A stretch of DNA of 26,542 nucleotides from a virus. The stretch's first letter is position 1; every line of letters begins with the position of its first letter. The notes under the pieces were generated by a model that was not told the DNA's origin, did not search any database, and saw only the letters and a program-made list of their open reading frames with translations. Location of the stretch: positions 1 through 26,542 of the IMG/VR virus record IMGVR_UViG_3300010370_000202. One strand, given 5' to 3'. Of this stretch, positions 21,714-26,542 are shown in pieces. The translations under genes and the position numbers were made by a program.

Positions 21714-24215
21714 TTAATCAAAAAAAGATTCAAGAGTAACTTTATTGTTTACAGACCAACCAATTGCCTGTAAAATATTTTCAAGTGGCTCATTAAATGT
21801 TTTTTCAAACTGCTTTTTTCTATCGATGTATTTTTCAAGTTCAAATTCTTGCGGTGGTTTTCCAACAAAACCCATCACCGCATCCCTTCCGCCCATACCA
21901 TATGGATTTGGAACTTTTACAAATACAAATTTAATTTTGTCATTTTCCTTTATAGGTGGTACATCCTTTGTCAAATTTAATTTTTTGACATGAGCATTAT
22001 GCAATAGAGCGGCCTTAGTTGCAATTGGCGTACCAGTTTTATAAATTTTTGTAGTGTCTGCATATTTTGCAACACCCTTGACTCCCCGGGGAGATGCGAT
22101 GTCTTCCAAAGATAAATGAACAAATTCATCATAAAATTCATTCACATAATTTCGCAACTCTCCCGGGGTTTTGGTCAAGATGATTTTGATGCAGTCTTTT
22201 AACTTATTTCTTACCACAAATGGTGTGCTGCTTCTTGCGGTTTCAAGACCCATAATCTTAAGCTTTGGTTCTGAAAATCTTACTCCTTCAAGATCTTGCA
22301 CCAGAAGAGCATATCTTTTTTTGGCTATAAACATCCCGGCAGATGCAATCGCCTCACGCTTGAATACAATCTTGTTTTCCCTGCAACCAAGACAATGGGC
22401 TAGCAATTCCATTTCTTTAGTCAATTCTGGTTGTATTTTTTGTTCACAAATTTGATTGATAAATTCAGTAACATCCGCAATTTTAGTTTTTTCAGAAATT
22501 TTTTGCACTATAGAATCAAGATTCAAATATACCGAATCCGTGTCTACTGCAAGAACATAATCTTTTTTATCTTTTGTAAGACCTTGAATGTAGTCATTCA
22601 TGGCCATTTCTGCTTTACGAATAATAACCTGACCTGTTACCGTGACTGCCGTAGCGAGTTCAGGAGATGAATACACAAAAGCGGGATTGCCAAGACAACC
22701 ATAAAGGCTGTTTGCAAGAATCTTCTTAACAGATTGGCGAATCTTGAGGGCGGCAATTCTGGGTAGAAGATCTTTGTTTTTTGTTTGTTCGTATTCTTTT
22801 TCAAGTTCAATCATCCTTGATTTTGCTTCTTTTCGTTGATTAAATGTACGCTCTATTAATATCGGAATAAATCCCTGTATATCTCTAGTAAATGTAGACC
22901 CATTACAAGCAAGGCAAGAATTTATATTTTCTGCTTCTTCCAACAGATCTGGAATATCTTTTCTATCACTGCCCATAAAATGATTTGCATTCATAGACGA
23001 ATCAGCTTTGGTGCAGGTTTCCGGAGAAATGTTCCACTGAATAATAATTGATGGATACAGGCTGGTTGCGTCAAAGCTTACAACATTTTTATACAAACCG
23101 GGGATTACATCTTTAACATATGCACCGACAAATTGTTCATCTTTATCATAGCTACGCTTGAGAGGTGGAACAATATTACGTTGCATCAAATAATCGCAGC
23201 AAATGGTTTCCCAGATGCGTGTTGCGAAGAAAACAGTATCATACGTAATCTTTGCTTCATATGCAATAGAAACAGCCAAGCCAATAAGTTTTAATTTATC
23301 GTCAAGTCGTTCAACCAGGATAGCGTCTTGGACGTTATACTCTGCAAACTTTTGGAAATTCTTCTTATAGAACTCCCTAAGTGAACCATACTCGCTATAA
23401 TCCAGTTTTTGAGCATCTAGTTCCACCTTTGCTATGTTTTGCAGAGCGTAACTTTCTTGACTGGTTCCAGAAAACTTTTTGTAAAGATCCATGTAATCCA
23501 GAATTGTGTAACCTGGAAATTCATAAATCTTGTAATTTTTACCGCCAATGTCGGTTTCCCGGCATTTCATCAAATTAAAAGGCAACCACCCCTGTATTTC
23601 TTTTTCATCAAAATAAAGCAAAGCCCTACCAATTATATAGGGAATATCGAATAGCTTTACATTCCATCCAGTTATTACATCAATATCCTCATTAGCCAAT
23701 ATTTTAAATGTTTTTTGCAAAAGTTCTTTTTCATTTGAAACCATATGAACTTTGCAATCAGGCAAATTAATTGGAGTAAAGCTTATAACATGTGTTACAC
23801 CAGAAATTCTGATGCTCATAAGATTTACTTTTTCATTCGGACTTTCAAGATCTGGGAATCCGTTTTCTGATTCACATTCCAAATCCAAATATGCTATTTT
23901 GATTTTGGAAAGATCGTATTCCACCTCAGCCGGATAAGTCTCCATGAGATATTGAGTGATAAAATCAGTGTTTCCATAGATTGGGCAATCCTCCAGTTCT
24001 CTGTACTGGTCAAGAAACTCTCTGCAATCATATAAAGTGTCAAAAATCATTTTTTTGACCTTAATATTGCCCAGAGTTTTATACTTTGTATCTTTGTCTG
24101 AACGAATAAACATAGAAGGTTTAAAGGAAACTGAATCCGTAAACCTTTCTCCGTTTTTGTAACCGCGAACAAGAATTTTATTGCCTTTTAAGGCACATGC
24201 AGTATAAAACTTCAT
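21714..24215 (-). CDS. Family B DNA polymerase, T4 gp43-like (833 aa)
   Basis: The replicative polymerase with 3'-5' proofreading. Exo I is AYLDLECES (D111, E113), Exo II is TGWNVKLFDIPYI (182-194) and Exo III is YNVQDAILV (293-301). Polymerase motif A is SFDATSLYPSI (D382), motif B is KKILANSLYG (497-506) and motif C is AVDTDSVY (D558, D560). Length is close to T4 gp43 (898 aa). No intein or homing insertion interrupts it. Its start overlaps the DUF1599-type gene by 4 nt (ATGA). Confidence 0.96.
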   Translation of the reverse strand: MKFYTACALKGNKILVRGYKNGERFTDSVSFKPSMFIRSDKDTKYKTLGNIKVKKMIFDTLYDCREFLDQYRELEDCPIYGNTDFITQYLMETYPAEVEYDLSKIKIAYLDLECESENGFPDLESPNEKVNLMSIRISGVTHVISFTPINLPDCKVHMVSNEKELLQKTFKILANEDIDVITGWNVKLFDIPYIIGRALLYFDEKEIQGWLPFNLMKCRETDIGGKNYKIYEFPGYTILDYMDLYKKFSGTSQESYALQNIAKVELDAQKLDYSEYGSLREFYKKNFQKFAEYNVQDAILVERLDDKLKLIGLAVSIAYEAKITYDTVFFATRIWETICCDYLMQRNIVPPLKRSYDKDEQFVGAYVKDVIPGLYKNVVSFDATSLYPSIIIQWNISPETCTKADSSMNANHFMGSDRKDIPDLLEEAENINSCLACNGSTFTRDIQGFIPILIERTFNQRKEAKSRMIELEKEYEQTKNKDLLPRIAALKIRQSVKKILANSLYGCLGNPAFVYSSPELATAVTVTGQVIIRKAEMAMNDYIQGLTKDKKDYVLAVDTDSVYLNLDSIVQKISEKTKIADVTEFINQICEQKIQPELTKEMELLAHCLGCRENKIVFKREAIASAGMFIAKKRYALLVQDLEGVRFSEPKLKIMGLETARSSTPFVVRNKLKDCIKIILTKTPGELRNYVNEFYDEFVHLSLEDIASPRGVKGVAKYADTTKIYKTGTPIATKAALLHNAHVKKLNLTKDVPPIKENDKIKFVFVKVPNPYGMGGRDAVMGFVGKPPQEFELEKYIDRKKQFEKTFNEPLENILQAIGWSVNNKVTLESFFD

Positions 24216-24538
24216 CCCATTTTCTTTTGATCTTTGTCCTTCAACAACCCAGCAAGAAGGATGCTGTAGTTTACCATATCTATGATGGCATCATAAACGC
24301 TTTCGTTGGTCAACGAAAGATCACCATTCTTTAAAAAAGTAGAAATTCTGGACATCTTATCAGTCATTCTTATGAGAACTCCCAGTTCAGCGGTTGCAAA
24401 TCCCAGATATTCCGCTCTACGAAAATTCATAAATGGATCCACGCCAGAAGCATAGTCATTATTCTTCTTTTTCATTAATTCTAGGGCTTCTTTGCAAATA
24501 TCTTGGTGTAATTTAAATAAATCTTCTCTTGTAGTCAT
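24212..24538 (-). CDS. DUF1599/Nmad1-type nucleotide-associated protein (108 aa)
   Basis: KKKNNDYASGVDPFMNFRRAEYLG and a helical tail VYDAIIDMVNYSILLAGLL match the small all-helical family DUF1599, linked in name to nucleotide modification and resembling MazG-like pyrophosphatases. The acidic pair in the DMVNY helix is the likely metal-binding part. I start at ATG 24538; the frame extends to a TTG at 24574 that looks non-coding. As first gene of the leftward replication operon, it would act on nucleotide pools, which is inference. Confidence 0.8.
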   Translation of the reverse strand: MTTREDLFKLHQDICKEALELMKKKNNDYASGVDPFMNFRRAEYLGFATAELGVLIRMTDKMSRISTFLKNGDLSLTNESVYDAIIDMVNYSILLAGLLKDKDQKKMG

Positions 24539-24576
24539 GGTAAACAAATATACACCGGTTATAGGGCCCGTCAAGT

Positions 24577-24585
24577 CTAAATATT
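24577..24585 (+). promoter_or_regulatory. Late-promoter-like motif CTAAATATT
   Basis: CTAAATATT lies 17 nt before the ATG at 24603, in the divergent intergenic region and free of any stop codon. It is followed by an ACGGAG ribosome binding site. It is the best-spaced copy for a functional late promoter. Confidence 0.5.
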
Positions 24586-24602
24586 AAGACACGGAGTTTT
24601 TA

Positions 24603-25193
24603 ATGGATTTACCCAAAATATTTGAAATAGCAGCATATTCCGCAGCAGGAATTTTAGGTTTAGGCTACGGAATAAAAAAGTTTTGGAGTTCTGAAAAGAA
24701 AACTGATAATTTTATTGCTATTCATACCGAAATTCATGAATTATTAACAGAACTTCGTGTTAATAGTAAAGCAATGAGGGTTAGCATTCTGCAATTTCAT
24801 AATGGTGAATATTTTATGGATGGCATATCAATGAGAAAGTTCTCCATAACACATGAATCTTCTCATCGTGGATATATTTCTCAGTCTTTAAAATTTAAAA
24901 ATGTTTTATGCTCTTTGTTTATACCATTGTTAAATAAAGTTCTTGAAAACAGACCAACGATTCATCATGTAGAAGCCATGTCTGGTTCTTATGCTAAACA
25001 CTTTTTTGAAGATGAAAATATTTCTCATTATGCTTGTTTACCTTTAAGATCTAAAAATTTAAACGTAGGTTTTATTTTAATACAATGGCATTTCGATTTC
25101 CCGCCTGTAATGGAAAATCAACAAGCAATAATGGATTATGCCGAGACGACTAGAGATTCAATAGAAATTCAACTTTCATATCAAAAGAATTGA
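24603..25193 (+). CDS. Membrane-anchored GAF-like phage protein (196 aa)
   Basis: Residues 8-26 are hydrophobic and Gly/Ala-rich (a probable inner-membrane anchor), followed by a helical linker. From about 57 on, RVSILQFHNGEYFMDG and YACLPLRSKNLNVGFILIQW resemble GAF-type sensor folds recurrent in marine phages next to holin genes. No catalytic residues are evident. Regulation of lysis timing is one idea from context. ACGGAG ribosome binding site; 7 nt before the holin-like gene. Confidence 0.75.
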   Translation: MDLPKIFEIAAYSAAGILGLGYGIKKFWSSEKKTDNFIAIHTEIHELLTELRVNSKAMRVSILQFHNGEYFMDGISMRKFSITHESSHRGYISQSLKFKNVLCSLFIPLLNKVLENRPTIHHVEAMSGSYAKHFFEDENISHYACLPLRSKNLNVGFILIQWHFDFPPVMENQQAIMDYAETTRDSIEIQLSYQKN

Positions 25194-25200
25194 GGAATAT

Positions 25201-25635
25201 ATGCCGACAGAATTAATATCTTTGCTTGGAGGAGGAGTAACTGGATTTTTATTCCGTTACTGGGCCCAAAGAGCGCAAGACCAAAAAGACATGTTTAAAA
25301 TGGCGATAGAAGCCAACAAACAGACAACAGACAACCAAGATAAGGCTGTTCAAAGAGTTCCGCTTGATTTTGGAAAAGGAGTAAGACAACTTATAGTCTT
25401 GTCTTGTTTGTTTGCCGTGGTTGCTGCACCATTTGTTCTTCCATTTTTTGGAATTTCAACTTTTGCAGAGTTTACCCAAACCCAACCAGAAGGATTTTTT
25501 GGGTTAGTCCCAGAAACTACCCGCAAATATTTTGTAGAAATACCAGGTTACTTGTTTGCTGAAGAAAACCGTCAAGTTCTTTTGGCTGTTGTCGGATTCT
25601 ATTTTGGTACTGCTGCTGGAGGAAATAAATCATGA
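25201..25635 (+). CDS. Three-TM holin-like protein (144 aa)
   Basis: Three hydrophobic segments: about 5-20 (LISLLGGGVTGFLF), 64-86 (LIVLSCLFAVVAAPFVLPFF) and 125-141 (VLLAVVGFYFGTAAGG). A charged helical part (AQRAQDQKDMFKMAIEANKQ) lies after the first. This fits the 3-TM holin family known from gene transfer agents and marine phages, which permeabilises the inner membrane at lysis. GAGGA ribosome binding site. It overlaps the lipoprotein gene by ATGA. No endolysin gene is seen in the window. Confidence 0.8.
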   Translation: MPTELISLLGGGVTGFLFRYWAQRAQDQKDMFKMAIEANKQTTDNQDKAVQRVPLDFGKGVRQLIVLSCLFAVVAAPFVLPFFGISTFAEFTQTQPEGFFGLVPETTRKYFVEIPGYLFAEENRQVLLAVVGFYFGTAAGGNKS

Positions 25636-25871
25636 AATATTTGATATCAACAATTTTATTTTTAGCTTCCTGCACAAGCCCACAAATAATTTCTCCTCTT
25701 GACAAACAAGGAAACGCAATACACAGCGTTTTAAAAGAACCATTTTTTGGGTCACCAAACCAAGCTTCGGAGTGGAGTTTTTGGTATGGAATAATTGTTG
25801 TATTAGTTTTATGGTTTGCCTGGAAGGAATTTAAGTCTATAAAATTTCCTAAGCAAAAAATAGATAAATAA
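25632..25871 (+). CDS. Small lipoprotein with second TM segment (79 aa)
   Basis: The signal peptide MKYLISTILFLASC has a lipobox with lipidated Cys14. A periplasmic stretch (15-46) follows, then a hydrophobic segment (SFWYGIIVVLVLWFAW, about 49-64) and a basic cytoplasmic-looking tail. With a lipid anchor at the N-terminus and one TM it could be a unimolecular spanin-like protein linking the two membranes, but its periplasmic part is short for that. It overlaps the holin-like gene by 4 nt. Confidence 0.75.
   Translation: MKYLISTILFLASCTSPQIISPLDKQGNAIHSVLKEPFFGSPNQASEWSFWYGIIVVLVLWFAWKEFKSIKFPKQKIDK
25863..25870 (+). promoter_or_regulatory. Late-promoter-like motif GATAAATA
   Basis: GATAAATA overlaps the lipoprotein stop (GAT AAA TAA) and lies 15 nt before the next ATG, with AAAAGGA between. 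It is the same arrangement as at 8251-8258. Confidence 0.45.
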
Positions 25872-25885
25872 TTAAAAGGAATATT

Positions 25886-26542
25886 ATGGCTGTAGGAAAA
25901 TCAATGAAAACCTTTATATCAGCTATGACCGAACAGACGGGCATGGGTGGTTATGGTAGTAAAATTAAAAGTACCCCGATGGGGCCGTTCAAATGGAATG
26001 ATCTCACACAATTGTGGGAAAATGTGAATAACGGCATGGTAATGAATAACGTTTCATTTCAAGACATGTTTATGATGAATTATGATACCATTGGGGGTGA
26101 TACTATTAATAATATTATAGAAGTAGTATATGACTGGGGTGTATTAAATTTTACTTTTGGGGACACAACCGTTTCAACAACACTTTATGCGAGACCTAGC
26201 TCGGCAACGGAAACCATATCACAAGGTAAGGTAATAATACCTAATGGTAACATTACTTTTGGAGGAGTTGCAACTTATACAATTACTGGTGGGAAACAGT
26301 TTGATTTAATTCAAATTAGCAAAATTATAGGCGGTACCGGGGGTCTACTTGTAAATCAAAATCTTCTTGCACCAGAAGGTGTTACTGCCTCAGCCGGTGA
26401 TCATATCAGAATACGTGCAACTGCTTTGGGAGTGAGCGGCGGTTGGACTTTAGGTAATACCGGCACTCTTGAAATTGTAAGTTTATCCCAGGGAGGAATT
26501 ACTTTGGATACAATTCCATTTGTATATGGTGTTACCGAACCA
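25886..26542 (+). CDS. Probable structural protein, 3' end outside window (219 aa seen)
   Basis: Open from ATG 25886 to the window end, with AAAAGGA at good spacing. The first 50 residues are charged/Met-rich (MKTFISAMTEQTGMGGYGSK, then FKWNDLTQLWENVNNGM). From about 60 on it is Gly/Thr/Ile-rich with repeated short strands (TFGDTTVSTTLYARP, GKVIIPNGNITFGG), as in phage tail or fibre-type beta proteins. No known family is recognised. The late-type motif upstream supports late expression. Confidence 0.75.
   Translation, partial: MAVGKSMKTFISAMTEQTGMGGYGSKIKSTPMGPFKWNDLTQLWENVNNGMVMNNVSFQDMFMMNYDTIGGDTINNIIEVVYDWGVLNFTFGDTTVSTTLYARPSSATETISQGKVIIPNGNITFGGVATYTITGGKQFDLIQISKIIGGTGGLLVNQNLLAPEGVTASAGDHIRIRATALGVSGGWTLGNTGTLEIVSLSQGGITLDTIPFVYGVTEP

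Noticed and set aside
1-26542. CRISPR arrays, insertion sequences, integrase or attachment sites
   Set aside because: No regularly spaced repeats, transposase genes, terminal inverted repeats or integrase were seen by eye. tRNA genes are present but with no duplicated tRNA 3' ends.

Overview
The window is a piece of a T4-like (myovirus-type) tailed phage genome, AT-rich and densely packed. It carries a T4-type replication module: family B DNA polymerase, UvsX/RecA recombinase, gp41-type helicase and gp61-type primase. It also has phage nucleotide metabolism (class II ribonucleotide reductase, ThyX), phage-style tRNAs, and T4-late-like TAAATA motifs near many starts. The host cannot be read directly. 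A permuted two-piece tmRNA is known mainly from alphaproteobacteria, some cyanobacteria and a few betaproteobacteria, so an aquatic host from one of these groups is a reasonable inference.

Layout. Positions 1-2289 (+ strand) form an RNA and translation-flavoured island. It holds tRNA-Tyr, an aberrant tRNA-like gene, a conserved hypothetical protein, a circularly permuted tmRNA with its own tag frame and terminator, and then a small operon of four ORFs (a very basic 57-aa protein, two unknowns and an RMF-like 72-aa protein). Positions 2276-13008 (- strand) hold a block of nine genes, mostly unrecognised. Several have N-termini resembling T4 capsid-targeting leaders, and several carry nuclease or DNA-binding signatures (HNH, MGME1-like PD-(D/E)XK, NUMOD repeats, a possible second PD-(D/E)XK). 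Positions 13009-13844 (+) encode an HNH endonuclease and a zinc-ribbon protein. Positions 13841-14380 (-) encode a RuvC-like nuclease.

Positions 14390-14545 contain no convincing gene. They hold a long imperfect inverted repeat, three TATAAATA-like motifs and a bidirectional terminator. Positions 14546-24538 (-) are the replication and nucleotide module: tRNA-Asn, class II RNR, ThyX, primase, helicase, UvsX, small conserved proteins, DNA polymerase and a DUF1599-type protein. Positions 24603-26542 (+) hold a probable lysis/envelope group (GAF-like membrane-anchored protein, three-TM holin-like protein, small lipoprotein) and the start of a probable structural gene that runs off the window.

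How it fits together. The replication block makes dNTPs and copies DNA. The late-motif genes on both strands probably make virion and lysis proteins. The left-hand RNA island would adjust or take over translation, with tmRNA rescuing ribosomes stalled on decaying mRNA. Most promising for follow-up are the phage-borne permuted tmRNA with its cloverleaf-like spacer, the set of leader-bearing late proteins with nuclease domains, and the structured element at 14412-14487.
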